Numbered from the stretch's first letter, positions 17,125 through 27,547 are shown. The stretch is DNA of 64,000 nucleotides from Hanstruepera flava (GCF_023634025.1 NZ_JALJCW010000003.1:1-64000), one strand, 5' to 3'. A program made the numbers and translations. Notes: generated from the letters alone by a model not told the origin.

Positions 17125-20100
17125 ATGAAAAAAATCGACACATTTTTAAGAGGGATAATGTTTATATGTTGTCTTTCCTCAATGACAATGTTTGCCCAGA
17201 CCTATAATGGTACTGGCGGAGTGGTTGCCGATGATGGTAATTGCAACGCTTCAAATGAATTTATTCTTAACGTTCCCGCTGTAGATGCTGGAAATGTTTT
17301 AGCAACTGTAACAGTAGACATTACGCACACTTGGAATGATGATTTAGACATCTCCCTTATTGCACCTGATGGAACCACATCAATAATTCTGTCAAGTGAT
17401 AATGGAGGTTCTGGTGATAATTATGTCAATGTAATTTTTGATGATAATGCAGCAACTCCAATATCAAGTTTAGATTTTGTAACTGGCACTATTTCTGGAA
17501 CTTATAGCCCAGAAGAACCATTATCCGATCTTAGTGCTTTTGGAGTTGGAAATTGGACACTAGTTGTCTGTGACGATTTTGATGACTCTAGCGCTCCTAA
17601 TGGTTCATTAAACTCATGGTCTCTTACCTTTGCAGAAGTTGAAGAACCTGAGCCTGTTGATGGCGAATCGTGTGAAAATCCTATAACTATCGCTTGTGGG
17701 ACATCAGACCCAGGCAGTACAAGTGGTTTTGCACCAAATGCACCAATGAGTTCTTGTGGGACCACTATTAATACCGCTCCAGGTGTATATTACAAATTAG
17801 AAGGCTATGGTAATGGCGATTTAGTTACTGCTAGTCTTTGTGGATCATCTTACGACACCAAAATTGCTGTCTTTTCCGGAGATTGTAGTGGCTTAACTTG
17901 TGTAACTGGTAATGATGATGAATGCGGAGTTCAATCTGAAGTAACATTTGGAGTAAGCGCTGGTACTGACTATTATATTTATGTAACAGGATATCAAAGC
18001 AATAGTGGCTCTTATACCCTGAACGTGACCTGCGAGGAACCTCTTCCTGGTCAAACCTGTGAAACCGCAGAATTTATGGAATGTGGTGATACGGTTAATG
18101 ATTCTACTGCTGATTATAATAGTTCTTCATTAAGCTCTTGTGATACAACATTAGATTCAGCACCAGGTAGATTTTACTTTTTTGAAGGTGATGGCAACTT
18201 TGTGACAGCAAGCCTTTGTGGTTCATCTTATGACACCAAAATAGGTGTTTTTGAAGGGGCATGTGGTTCTTTAGTTTGTGTTGCAGGTAATGATGATGCA
18301 TGTAGCACACAATCTGAAGTTACTTTCCCAACAGCTAATGGAACTCTTTATTATGTATATGTAACAGGGTTTGGTAGTGCCAATGGTGCTTTTACTTTGA
18401 ATTTAACCTGTATTCCACCACCGGAAAACGATGTGTGTACTGGAGCCATAGCTCTAGAATGTGGTGAAATAGCTACAGGAAATACAACTTTTGCAACAAG
18501 TGAAGCTTTAGCAGATTGTGATGGTTTAGCAATTGATACCGCGCCAGGCTTATGGCATTCTGTTGTTGGAACTGGAGGCGATATTGAAATAGACCTTTCA
18601 GGTTCAGATTATGATACAAAATTAGCGATTTTCTCTGGAGATTGCGGTACATTAACCTGTGTAGCTTCTGACGATGATGGCGGTGATGGTGTAGATTCTA
18701 AATTAACCTTTGCCTCCAATGCCGGAGAAACCTATTATGTGTATGTAACTGGCTTTGGCACAAATAGTGGTATTTATACCCTTTCTGTAGATTGCATATG
18801 CGATGTCTATATTGAAGAAGGTGAGTGTGTTAAAGTATTTTCAGGTTATGGCCCAACATCAAGTGTAGAATTGAATGCGGTTGGTTTATACGGTTCTGGA
18901 ATATACGACTACGAATGGAGTGACGGCCAAACAGGCGCAACTGTTACTGTTACACCAACAGAACAGACTACCTATACCGTTACATTAACAGATTCTGAAG
19001 GTTGTACCTCTACGGCATCTACTACCGTTTTATTTGAGAATGTAGTTTGTAATGATAATCCAAACAATGTAAAAGTAAACGTATGCCATAACGGTGATCA
19101 AATTTGTGTGTCGCCTAATGCCGTTCAGGCACATTTAAATCATGGTGATACTTTAGGTGCTTGTGATGTTGTGGTAGATTGTGATACTGCACCAGTTTGT
19201 GATTCACGCTTAAAAAGACCAGGCCCAGATGCTACAGATGTAGCTACCGCACTTGAGATTTCTTGGGGTGCTGCAACTGGTTTAGTAGATGGCTACATTT
19301 TAAGTGTTGGTACAACACCAGGAGGTATAGATATTATAGACAGTGAAGATGTAGGAAACTCCTTGACTTATGATTTATCTGGGTTAAACTTTTTAACCAC
19401 ATATTATGTAACCATAGTACCTTATAATGGCAACGGTCAAGCAACAGGTTGTGAGTCTTCTGTATTTACAACAGGAGAAGGGCCTTGGTGTAGTGCTGAA
19501 ACGATAGCTTGTGATGGTACCGCAATAGGCAACACCATAACTGATGGCGTAATTAGTGATTATTTAGATACTTGCTTTACCACTTTCTTAGGTGCAGAAA
19601 TTAGTAGTTTCCCTGGAGTTTTCTATCAATTTGAAGGAACCGGTGATAACATTACAGCTTCACTTTGTGGCACAAATACAGATAGCGATTTAACTGATAC
19701 GATAATAGGTGTTTACACAGGAGATTGTCTGGGATTAACTTGTCTAACAGGAAACGACGATTCGTGCTCTTTATTGTCTGAAGTTGAATTTGCTTCAGAA
19801 GTAGGGACAACATATTATATTTACGTTGCTGAATTTTCAACTTATTCAGATGGAGGAGAATTTGAATTAAGCTTAACATGTACCCCTCCACCACCACCTT
19901 TAGATGCTTGTGTTAATGCAGAATTTATTGAGTGCGCTTCAGGCACAGTTAATGGTGATACAACTGGATTAGCTGCCAATGATATAGATTCTTGTGGTGG
20001 ATCTGCCAATTCAGGTGCAGGTAAATTCTATGTATTGGAAGGTACCGGTGATATTATTACTGTTGACACTAATGGCACTAGTTACGACACACAATTAGCT

Positions 20101-20997
20101 GTATTTACCGGAGATTGTGGTAATGGCGGTGCGAACCTGGTTTGTATTGATGGCGATGACGATGGTGGAGATGGTTTACAATCTGAAGTTACTTTTCCAA
20201 CTTTAGAAAATAACCTGTACTATATTTATGTTACTGGATTTGGAACCGGTAATTTTGGTCCTTTTACTTTAAATATAGAATGCGAAGAGGCTCCAGAACC
20301 TCTTGCTAATGAAACATGTAGCACTGCAATTACTTTAGACTGTGGTGTTGCTGTAGATGCTACTACTATTGGGGCAACAGGAACAGATACAGAAACTGGT
20401 ATTGGAAGTTGCGATTCTGGTTTTGACTCTGCTCCAAGTGCTTATGGAGCCTGGTTTACATTTGTTGGTGATGGAACACTTACTACTGTTACCGCAGATG
20501 CTTTAGGTAGTTTCGATCATGAAATGGTTATTTCTACTGGAAGTTGTGGTAGTTTAACAAATGTAGATTGTTCAGACAGTGGTTTTGGCGGCGGTATTGA
20601 AGCCATTACTTTCCAGTCAACTTCTGGCCAAGCATATTATGTTTACGTTGCTCATTGGTCAGCTACAAGTTCCACAACAGGAGACTTCACTATTGAAGTA
20701 TCTTCTTGTCAAAGTAGGGAAGCACCAACTACTGTATCAACACCAACATGGAATCTATATCCAAACCCATCCACAACTGGTGAGGTACAAGTAGATTTAA
20801 GTAATTACTTAAACCAAGATGTTAGCATCCAAATGACAGATTTCCACGGTAAAATATTATCTACCAACAATCTGTCTAATGTGCAAAACCCTAGATACCG
20901 TTTAAGTACCCAAGGTATGTCTCATGGCATTTACTTTGTTCGTGTAGCTACGGAATCTGGAGTAAGTACTAAAAAGCTTATTATAGCGAATAGATAA
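17125..20997 (+). CDS. Secreted T9SS protein: P-domain plus six pre-peptidase-like repeats
   Basis: 1290 aa. After a signal peptide (ends TMFAQ) comes a proprotein-convertase P-domain (about 30-170; HTWNDDLDISLIAPDGT). Six 110-140-residue repeats follow, each beginning with a Cys-x(2-6)-A/I-x-C pattern and containing SYDTK(I/L)AVFSG and YYxYVTG. Between repeats 3 and 4 lie an Ig-like stretch, a CHNGDQICVSPNAVQAHLNH motif (about 655-680) and an FN3-like domain. A canonical sorting domain closes the protein (NLYPNPSTTGEV, GIYFVRVATESG, KKLII). No protease domain is present, so it is probably structural or adhesive. Confidence 0.88.
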   Translation: MKKIDTFLRGIMFICCLSSMTMFAQTYNGTGGVVADDGNCNASNEFILNVPAVDAGNVLATVTVDITHTWNDDLDISLIAPDGTTSIILSSDNGGSGDNYVNVIFDDNAATPISSLDFVTGTISGTYSPEEPLSDLSAFGVGNWTLVVCDDFDDSSAPNGSLNSWSLTFAEVEEPEPVDGESCENPITIACGTSDPGSTSGFAPNAPMSSCGTTINTAPGVYYKLEGYGNGDLVTASLCGSSYDTKIAVFSGDCSGLTCVTGNDDECGVQSEVTFGVSAGTDYYIYVTGYQSNSGSYTLNVTCEEPLPGQTCETAEFMECGDTVNDSTADYNSSSLSSCDTTLDSAPGRFYFFEGDGNFVTASLCGSSYDTKIGVFEGACGSLVCVAGNDDACSTQSEVTFPTANGTLYYVYVTGFGSANGAFTLNLTCIPPPENDVCTGAIALECGEIATGNTTFATSEALADCDGLAIDTAPGLWHSVVGTGGDIEIDLSGSDYDTKLAIFSGDCGTLTCVASDDDGGDGVDSKLTFASNAGETYYVYVTGFGTNSGIYTLSVDCICDVYIEEGECVKVFSGYGPTSSVELNAVGLYGSGIYDYEWSDGQTGATVTVTPTEQTTYTVTLTDSEGCTSTASTTVLFENVVCNDNPNNVKVNVCHNGDQICVSPNAVQAHLNHGDTLGACDVVVDCDTAPVCDSRLKRPGPDATDVATALEISWGAATGLVDGYILSVGTTPGGIDIIDSEDVGNSLTYDLSGLNFLTTYYVTIVPYNGNGQATGCESSVFTTGEGPWCSAETIACDGTAIGNTITDGVISDYLDTCFTTFLGAEISSFPGVFYQFEGTGDNITASLCGTNTDSDLTDTIIGVYTGDCLGLTCLTGNDDSCSLLSEVEFASEVGTTYYIYVAEFSTYSDGGEFELSLTCTPPPPPLDACVNAEFIECASGTVNGDTTGLAANDIDSCGGSANSGAGKFYVLEGTGDIITVDTNGTSYDTQLAVFTGDCGNGGANLVCIDGDDDGGDGLQSEVTFPTLENNLYYIYVTGFGTGNFGPFTLNIECEEAPEPLANETCSTAITLDCGVAVDATTIGATGTDTETGIGSCDSGFDSAPSAYGAWFTFVGDGTLTTVTADALGSFDHEMVISTGSCGSLTNVDCSDSGFGGGIEAITFQSTSGQAYYVYVAHWSATSSTTGDFTIEVSSCQSREAPTTVSTPTWNLYPNPSTTGEVQVDLSNYLNQDVSIQMTDFHGKILSTNNLSNVQNPRYRLSTQGMSHGIYFVRVATESGVSTKKLIIANR

Positions 20998-21046
20998 ATT
21001 ATTGATTTGATTAGTCAAAATAGTTTAAAGCTATTTTGATTGAGAT

Positions 21047-21080
21047 AAAAGCTGAACAATGCATGCATTGTTCAGCTTTT
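21047..21080 (+). terminator. Rho-independent terminator after the P-domain protein
   Basis: A perfect 17-bp inverted repeat without spacer (AAAAGCTGAACAATGCA and its complement), followed by TATTTTA. In RNA the central bases form the loop. It lies 49 bp after the stop at 20997. Confidence 0.85.
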
Positions 21081-21439
21081 TATTTTAGTATTAATTACTA
21101 TTTTTTGTGATTTTAAATAATTTATGCAAATCAGCCAAACAAGTCATTCAATTGATTGTCAAGTTTTAAAGACCAGCATTTTAACCGCTATAAAAGACAT
21201 CTTATCGATTTATAGTTTCCAAAACTCATATTCTAAATAAACAATGTTATTTTTATGTTAATAATTTTGTAAAAGTCAAGCTCAATATTCTTTTATAATT
21301 TGAATTGAAATCATTATTTTTCAACCAGTTATAAAAATTTATTCTGAACAGCATTTACCCCCAAAATCTGCAAAGCTTTATCCTATGTTATTACAATGCA
21401 CCAAAGTGTGCATTTTGGTATTGATTAATAGCAATATTT

Positions 21440-21461
21440 AAACGACACCTATTTGTCGTTT
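21440..21461 (+). promoter_or_regulatory. Leader hairpin upstream of the 21483 gene
   Basis: AAACGACA (21440-21447) pairs with TGTCGTTT (21454-21461) around CCTATT, ending 21 bp before the ATG. It may shape mRNA stability or translation, or be an operator; nothing decides between these. Confidence 0.35.
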
Positions 21462-21482
21462 TAATTAATAACATAACTAATA

Positions 21483-24400
21483 ATGATACATAATTACCTG
21501 TTTTTTAAAAATCTTAAAAATCTAATCTCCCTAAAGATTTTTAGTTTAAGTTTCCTTTTTATTTTAATTTCTTATAGTGGGTTCGGGCAAACCTACACAG
21601 ACAATACTCCAACGGGTGGCATAGAAACTTGGACCGTTCCTGCTGGGGTAACCTCTATTACTGTCGAATGCTGGGGTGCTGGTGGTGCTGGTGGTGGTGA
21701 AAGTAGAAATAATTTAGCTTTTGATGGTTCCGGTGGTGGTTCTGGCGGAACATATGCCAGCTCTATAATTACTGTAACACCTGGCCAGATTATTAACTAT
21801 AGAGTTGGTGTTGGCGGTGTTGGAGACACAAATGATGGTCAAAACGGAGGAAATACCTGGTGCGTTAGCAATACTACTGTACTTGCAAATGGAGGTATAG
21901 GAGGCACTAGAGCAGATAGTGGTGGTGCCGGAGGAACAGCTGTTACAACTGGTAGTTTCGGTACTACTATAATAGTAGGTGCAGATGGTGTTGATGGTAC
22001 AGCTACAGCGGGGGGAAATGGTGGAAATGGAGCCAATGGCGGTGGCACAGGAGGGGCTGGCGGTAATAATGGAGATGGTTCGAACGGACTTACACCTGGT
22101 GGTGGTGGTGGTGGTGCTGACACTAATACTAATACAGACGAAAGCGGTGGAAATGGTGGAGATGGTCAGGTTAGAATAACCTATACTACTTGTGTCAATC
22201 CTGCTTCAGTCAATGCAACAACTTCCATTACTACAACCACAGCTACCATAAATTGGTCTGCAGCATCTCCTGCTCCAGCAGGAGGTTATGATTATATTGT
22301 ATCTACCGACAACTCTACGGCTACCCCAGGAGACGACACAACAGGTAATACAGCCGCAACTACAGCAAATATTACTGGTTTAACACCAAATACTACGTAT
22401 TATGTATTTGTTAAAAGTAACTGTAGTTCTACATGGGTAGGTCCTGAAACATTTATGACCTCCAATGTTTCCATAACTAATGATGAATGTACTGGGGCCA
22501 TTGGTTTAACAGTAAATACCGATTTAAACTGTGGCGTTGTAACTGCTGGCACTAATGTTGGCGCCACAGCTTCGCCGCAAGCCGATGATGTTACTGGAGT
22601 CCCAAATGATGATGTTTGGTTTAGTTTTGTGGCTACAAGTACAGAGCACCAGGTTTCTTTAGAAAATGTTGTTGTTATTTCAGGTTTAGGAGGCATGGGC
22701 GTTGCGGTTTACGATGGTGGTACAGCTCCAGTGAATTGTAATGCTTTAGTTTTAGAAGATAGCCAAAATGCGGCTTCACCATTATTGGTAAGCGGATTAA
22801 CCATAGGAAACACCTATTTAGTTAGAGTATATGGATTAGTAAGTGGTTCTACACAGTCCTCTACTTTTGATGTTTGTGTGGGTACCACACCACCGTGTTC
22901 AGCTCCTAATACACCGGCTGGACCTATTACTTTTGGTACGGTCACAGATGACACCATTAATGCCACATTTACAGGGTCTACACCTGCACCAGACGGTGGT
23001 TATTTAATTTTAATGAATACTACAGGAGTAGCTCCTACTGATCCAACAGATGGCACATCGTATACTATTGGTGACACATCACTAGGTGCTACTGTTATTG
23101 ATAATGATAATGATACTAGTTTTTCAGCGACGGGGTTAACGCAAACAACAACCTACTATTTCTTTATTTTTGCATTTAATGAAAATAATTGTAATGGTGG
23201 ACCAGCATATAGTAGTACATCTTTGGATGGAAATGAAACAACAGTTGTTCCAACATATTGTATACCATCCTCATCAAGTAGTTCTAATTATATTGATGAT
23301 TTTTCTACAACAAATGGACAAACAAATATAACTAACAATAATACTGGTTATTCAGCAGGGGGATATGGAGATTACACCTCTTTGGTAGCTTCTCAACTTC
23401 CAGGAGGCAACATTACCTTTAACGCTGATTTCATATATGGATTTGGTGGTATGGGAGTAGGAATTTGGGTAGATTGGAATAATGATTTAGATTTTGATGA
23501 TGCTGGTGAACAAATTTATAATTCTGCTGGTTATATTACCAATTTGAATTATACTTACACTATTCCTGGAATTCCAGCTGGAACCTATAGACTTAGAATA
23601 GTTGCTGATTATTGGGCTACTTCTCCAGACCCATGTTCATTTAGTGCAACTGGGCCTTCTGGTGAGGCTGAAGATTATTCACTAACAATAGTGCCTTTAA
23701 CCTGTACAGACGATCCTATAACTGTAACCGCTAATTCTACAACGCCTACAACAGCGACAATTAGCTGGACACATCCCGCTCCACAACCAGCTAATGGTTA
23801 CGAATATATTATTTCTACTGACAACACTACCGGTACACCAGGTGATGATACAACTGGAACTACAGCTTTAAACAGTATCAACTTAACTGGTTTAACAGCA
23901 GGTACAACCTATTATGTCTTTGTGAGGGGTGATTGTGGTGGTGGTGACCAAGGTATTTGGGTTTCCACTACGTTTACAACAGCTTGTTCCGATACTGTAA
24001 ATACATCAACTATTTGCGGTATTATAGTTGACGAATCGGGTAATGATCCATTTAACGCAGACCCTTTTGTTACAGACCCTACGGCTCAATTAGATTGTGA
24101 CAACGGTGATGTTACCTTACAAGCCTTTTCCAATTTAAGAGAGACTACCAGTTATTTAGTTGAAAAAATAACATACCCAAGTCCTGCTCCTGATTATGAC
24201 TTTCCTACTTTAGGTAACGGTGATAACCAAGTTATTAGTACAGATGATGTTTGGGCAAGCTCAAGAACCGATTTAGATTTTACATTTTGTTTTTACGGAA
24301 ATACCTACACCCAAACTTTAGTGGGTTCTAACGGGTTAATAACTTTTGACTCAAGTATTAACCCTGGTGATTTTTGTAATTGGAATATTGATTTTGATAT

Positions 24401-26819
24401 TCCCGACACCAACGATTTGTATGAACAGACTATTTATGGTGTCATGCATGATATTGACCCTTTTGGGCTTCCTGCAGGTGCCATAAAAAGTAGAACAATA
24501 GGAACCGCACCATGTAGACAATTTCAAGTCTCATGGCATGATATTCCTATGTTTAGTGATGCAACTCGTTTGTATACAGGAATGATTGTATTACATGAAA
24601 CCTCCAATATTATAGAGGTGTTTATTGAAGAAAAACGTATTGAAAACGGCAATGTAAGTCCTTGGAATGATGGTAACGCTGTTGTTGGTATTCAAGGTGA
24701 CATTACACCTTTAGCACCAAATAATGAATATGCAGTTGCTCCATGTAGAAATGTATTAGACGACAATTGGGAAGTTACAAACGAAGCATGGCGATTCACG
24801 CCTAATGGTGCCGTAATTTCTCCAACAAGTGTTACGTGGTATTCTGCCAGTAATGGTGGAACTGGCGGGACTTCTGTTGGTTCTGGTTCTACATTAAATG
24901 TATCTCAAGCTGATACATACACTGCTGTTTCACAATATAATCTTTGTAATGGTTCTGTTACCCTTGAAGATGATATCGTGGTAACTGATTCCAGAAAAGT
25001 ATGGAATGGTTCTGTTGATGATGAATGGAATAGAGCAGCAAACTGGACACCTAATGGTATTCCTACAGCCATTGATTGTATTGTGGTTCCGGATGTAACA
25101 ACAACCTCAAACAATTCGCCTACATTATCCAGTGGTTCACCTCCTATTCCTCCTGCACCCGGTTTAGGTAGGTCTTTACGTATAGAATCTAATGGTCTTG
25201 TTGAAGTACAGCAATATTCAGATTTAGTGATTAGAGACGAAATTTATATTGAGAATGTTAGTGTACCAAATGGCAAACTGATTTTGCGAAGTGGTTCTAA
25301 TTTAATTCAAATAACCAATACGGGAATAACCAATACAGGTAACATACAAATGCAACGAAGTGTTAGTGGTTTAACACCTCAAGACTATGTCTATTGGTCT
25401 TCACCTGTAGATGGATTTGATGTCAATGATGTATCACCTGGCTCGTCTTACATATACAAATGGATTCCAACAATTGGTGGAAATGGAGCTGGAAATTACG
25501 GAAACTGGCAAGCTACTGGCGAGACCATGCAAGACGGTGTGGGTTATATTATTCGCGGTGTTTCGGGAACGAGCCCTGAAGGCGTTGCTGCCGCTAATAC
25601 TGTGGAATTTATGGGAACACCTAAAAATGGAGCGATTACGGTTCCTATTTCTAGAGGCAGTTATAATGGTGGACCCTATGCTGGAGCTGGAGGCACACAA
25701 GCAACAGCTTTAGATGATAATTGGAATTTAATTGGAAACCCATACCCTTCGGCCATTTTAGCCAGTGAATTTATTTCTCAAAATGCTGCTTTGGATGGAT
25801 CAACACCTGACCCTAATACACCTGCTATTGTTGGAACTGTATATCTATGGAGACATCAATCAGCTCCAAGTGCCATAGGAGATCCATTCTATGGTGATTT
25901 TGTTTACAATTATAATCCTAACGATTATATAGCTCATAACGGAACAGGGTCCAACCCATCTGGGTTTAGTGGCAACATTGGTTCTGGTCAAGCTTTCTTT
26001 GTACTCATGGACCATAATGCATCAACACCTTCCAATGTGGTATTCAATAATGACATGCGTTTAAATGGTGGTACCCCTAATGACAATAATGATTTTTACC
26101 GCTCAGGCCATTCAAACTCTAATAGAACGGAAATAGAGCGCCATAGAATTTGGTTGGATTTAATTACACCGAACAATACAGCCAACTCTATATTGGTTGG
26201 TTATGTGGAAAATGCCACTAATGATTTCGATAGGATTTTTGATGGGTATGAGTTAAGTGAAACTACAACCCGTTTTTATTCTATTCTCAACGATACCGAT
26301 TTAGCCATACAAGGTAGGGCTCTACCATTTGACGTTACCGATATGGTTCCGCTAGGTATAGAGATCCCAACAGCAGGTAACTATTCCATTGCCATCAATT
26401 CATTGGATGGTTTATTTGAAAATGAAGAACAGAACATTTATTTAGAAGATACCTATAATAACTTTATTCACGATTTGAGGTTATCTCCGTATAGCTTTAC
26501 TGCTGAAACCGGAGTGTTCAACGATCGTTTTATCTTAAGATATACCAATAACTCGTTGGGTGTTGATGAGTTTAGCTCTGAAACGGCAATCACGATTACT
26601 GCTCCTGGTAATCATTACATAAAGGTTAAGGCAAGCAATAGCCCTATACAATCCATTATTGTTTATGATGTTTTAGGCAGACAACTGTATAACAACAATG
26701 CTGTTAACCAACTCGAGTTTAGAATTGATAACTTAAGCCAAAGTGATGGGGTATTGTTTGTAAAAGCTAAATTAGAAAATGGCATGCAAAATATTCAAAA
26801 GGTTATTTTGAAACATTAA
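21483..26819 (+). CDS. Giant T9SS cargo protein: Gly-rich, FN3, GEVED domains
   Basis: 1778 aa, the largest gene here. After a signal segment (residues 15-36, ending YSGFGQ) comes a glycine-rich domain (about 45-235), then an FN3 domain, a domain shared with the 12456 protein (NDECTGAIGLTVN, NDDVWFSFVATST), further FN3-like units, and a GEVED domain (about 650-735; VGIWVDWNNDLDFDD, RLRIVADYW, GEAEDYSLTI). The last ~600 residues parallel the C-terminus of the 12456 protein (NLIQIT, YVYWSSPVDGF, GNYGNW, LIGNPYPS, RHRIWLDL, IQGRALPF). It ends in a T9SS sorting domain (IIVYDVLGRQL). Probable surface adhesin or matrix protein. Its stop abuts that of the next, opposite gene. Confidence 0.87.
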   Translation: MIHNYLFFKNLKNLISLKIFSLSFLFILISYSGFGQTYTDNTPTGGIETWTVPAGVTSITVECWGAGGAGGGESRNNLAFDGSGGGSGGTYASSIITVTPGQIINYRVGVGGVGDTNDGQNGGNTWCVSNTTVLANGGIGGTRADSGGAGGTAVTTGSFGTTIIVGADGVDGTATAGGNGGNGANGGGTGGAGGNNGDGSNGLTPGGGGGGADTNTNTDESGGNGGDGQVRITYTTCVNPASVNATTSITTTTATINWSAASPAPAGGYDYIVSTDNSTATPGDDTTGNTAATTANITGLTPNTTYYVFVKSNCSSTWVGPETFMTSNVSITNDECTGAIGLTVNTDLNCGVVTAGTNVGATASPQADDVTGVPNDDVWFSFVATSTEHQVSLENVVVISGLGGMGVAVYDGGTAPVNCNALVLEDSQNAASPLLVSGLTIGNTYLVRVYGLVSGSTQSSTFDVCVGTTPPCSAPNTPAGPITFGTVTDDTINATFTGSTPAPDGGYLILMNTTGVAPTDPTDGTSYTIGDTSLGATVIDNDNDTSFSATGLTQTTTYYFFIFAFNENNCNGGPAYSSTSLDGNETTVVPTYCIPSSSSSSNYIDDFSTTNGQTNITNNNTGYSAGGYGDYTSLVASQLPGGNITFNADFIYGFGGMGVGIWVDWNNDLDFDDAGEQIYNSAGYITNLNYTYTIPGIPAGTYRLRIVADYWATSPDPCSFSATGPSGEAEDYSLTIVPLTCTDDPITVTANSTTPTTATISWTHPAPQPANGYEYIISTDNTTGTPGDDTTGTTALNSINLTGLTAGTTYYVFVRGDCGGGDQGIWVSTTFTTACSDTVNTSTICGIIVDESGNDPFNADPFVTDPTAQLDCDNGDVTLQAFSNLRETTSYLVEKITYPSPAPDYDFPTLGNGDNQVISTDDVWASSRTDLDFTFCFYGNTYTQTLVGSNGLITFDSSINPGDFCNWNIDFDIPDTNDLYEQTIYGVMHDIDPFGLPAGAIKSRTIGTAPCRQFQVSWHDIPMFSDATRLYTGMIVLHETSNIIEVFIEEKRIENGNVSPWNDGNAVVGIQGDITPLAPNNEYAVAPCRNVLDDNWEVTNEAWRFTPNGAVISPTSVTWYSASNGGTGGTSVGSGSTLNVSQADTYTAVSQYNLCNGSVTLEDDIVVTDSRKVWNGSVDDEWNRAANWTPNGIPTAIDCIVVPDVTTTSNNSPTLSSGSPPIPPAPGLGRSLRIESNGLVEVQQYSDLVIRDEIYIENVSVPNGKLILRSGSNLIQITNTGITNTGNIQMQRSVSGLTPQDYVYWSSPVDGFDVNDVSPGSSYIYKWIPTIGGNGAGNYGNWQATGETMQDGVGYIIRGVSGTSPEGVAAANTVEFMGTPKNGAITVPISRGSYNGGPYAGAGGTQATALDDNWNLIGNPYPSAILASEFISQNAALDGSTPDPNTPAIVGTVYLWRHQSAPSAIGDPFYGDFVYNYNPNDYIAHNGTGSNPSGFSGNIGSGQAFFVLMDHNASTPSNVVFNNDMRLNGGTPNDNNDFYRSGHSNSNRTEIERHRIWLDLITPNNTANSILVGYVENATNDFDRIFDGYELSETTTRFYSILNDTDLAIQGRALPFDVTDMVPLGIEIPTAGNYSIAINSLDGLFENEEQNIYLEDTYNNFIHDLRLSPYSFTAETGVFNDRFILRYTNNSLGVDEFSSETAITITAPGNHYIKVKASNSPIQSIIVYDVLGRQLYNNNAVNQLEFRIDNLSQSDGVLFVKAKLENGMQNIQKVILKH

Positions 26820-27143
26820 CTATAAGTATTTAATAAAATTCCAAAAAGGCCTTGATTGTATATAGTCAAGGTCTTTTTCTTTACCATAAGCTTCGCGTTC
26901 GAAAGCAATATTTCTATATGCTTGACGCCTATTTTTATATATCGCTAATCGCACTAAAAATTCAAATCCATACCAAACATAAAACAAAACAATACATAAT
27001 TCCAATTGTTGTCGTAAATGAATGCGTTCATGGTTAATAAAAATCACATCATGTTTTAATTCCTTGTTCTTAACTAGCACAAAGGGATAAATAGTAATTC
27101 CCGAAAACCCTTTAGGCACCAAATGTTTTACCACTACAATCAT
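26820..27143 (-). CDS. Small HExxH-containing protein
   Basis: 107 aa. The sequence INHERIHLRQQLEL holds HERIH, the HExxH signature of zinc metallopeptidases, embedded in a helix and followed by a hydrophobic stretch (CIVLFYVWYGFEFLVRLAIY). That layout resembles a minimal M48/M56-like core. It is too short for a known complete peptidase, so it could be a degenerate or non-catalytic member. Its stop codon directly abuts the stop of the giant gene on the other strand, leaving no room for a terminator. Confidence 0.6.
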   Translation of the reverse strand: MIVVVKHLVPKGFSGITIYPFVLVKNKELKHDVIFINHERIHLRQQLELCIVLFYVWYGFEFLVRLAIYKNRRQAYRNIAFEREAYGKEKDLDYIQSRPFWNFIKYL

Positions 27144-27250
27144 AAATGGAGTTTATCAAAAATCAGTCCAATTAGTATTGTCATTATCTCCATATTCAAA
27201 ATCAACAATCCGCATACCAAATGGCAAAGCATTTATATTATCTTTGTAAC

Positions 27251-27412
27251 ATGAAAAAGATAATCCCCATTGAAGAAGGTGATTTTTATTGGACGCCTGA
27301 AGGGTATCGTTGCTTCACTGAGCAATACCATTTGAAACGTGGCTATTGTTGTGAAAGTGGTTGCAGGCATTGCCCATATGGATTTAACACAAAAACGCAT
27401 TCTCAAAAATAA
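27251..27412 (+). CDS. DUF5522 family small Cys-rich protein
   Basis: 53 aa starting at the ATG at 27251; an upstream in-frame ATG at 27221 adds ten residues that do not fit the family. Motifs EGDFYWTPEGYRCFTEQYHL, KRGYCCESGCRHCPYGF match DUF5522 as I know it. The four cysteines in CCxxxCxxCPYG probably bind a metal or Fe-S cluster. Function unknown. It precedes hutU by 135 bp. Confidence 0.75.
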   Translation: MKKIIPIEEGDFYWTPEGYRCFTEQYHLKRGYCCESGCRHCPYGFNTKTHSQK

Positions 27413-27547
27413 ACACGCCATTGGATTTACTTTTAATGACATACCGTATAAAAGTGGCCAACACTCACCATCGTGTTGACATTCGTTATCCATAGTATAA
27501 ATCTAAAAACATTACCCTTTTTAGATTAAACATAAAACTATAATAAC

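Larger units (their letters stand above)
20998..21482 (+). other. 485-bp intergenic region without a convincing gene
   Basis: It holds the terminator of the preceding gene (21047-21080), an AT-rich stretch, and a leader hairpin (21440-21461) before the next start. The only open frame of note is 38 codons (21124-21240, beginning MQISQTSHSI) with no signal, membrane segment or known motif; I do not call it a gene. Confidence 0.6.

Noticed and set aside
21124-21240. 38-codon frame in the gap before the 21483 gene
   Set aside because: No signal, membrane segment or coupling to a neighbour; frames of this length occur by chance in AT-rich gaps.
21839-22123. Proline-rich frame (PPPPPPGVSPFEPSPLLPPAP) on the minus strand
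   Set aside because: It is the antisense of the glycine-rich domain of the 21483 product (GGN codons read backward give Pro), not an independent gene.
27233-27493. 86-codon minus-strand frame beginning MDNECQHDGECWP opposite the DUF5522 gene
   Set aside because: It lies almost wholly antisense to a recognisable gene and shows no signal, domain or coherent composition beyond its first 15 residues; kept out as a probable shadow.
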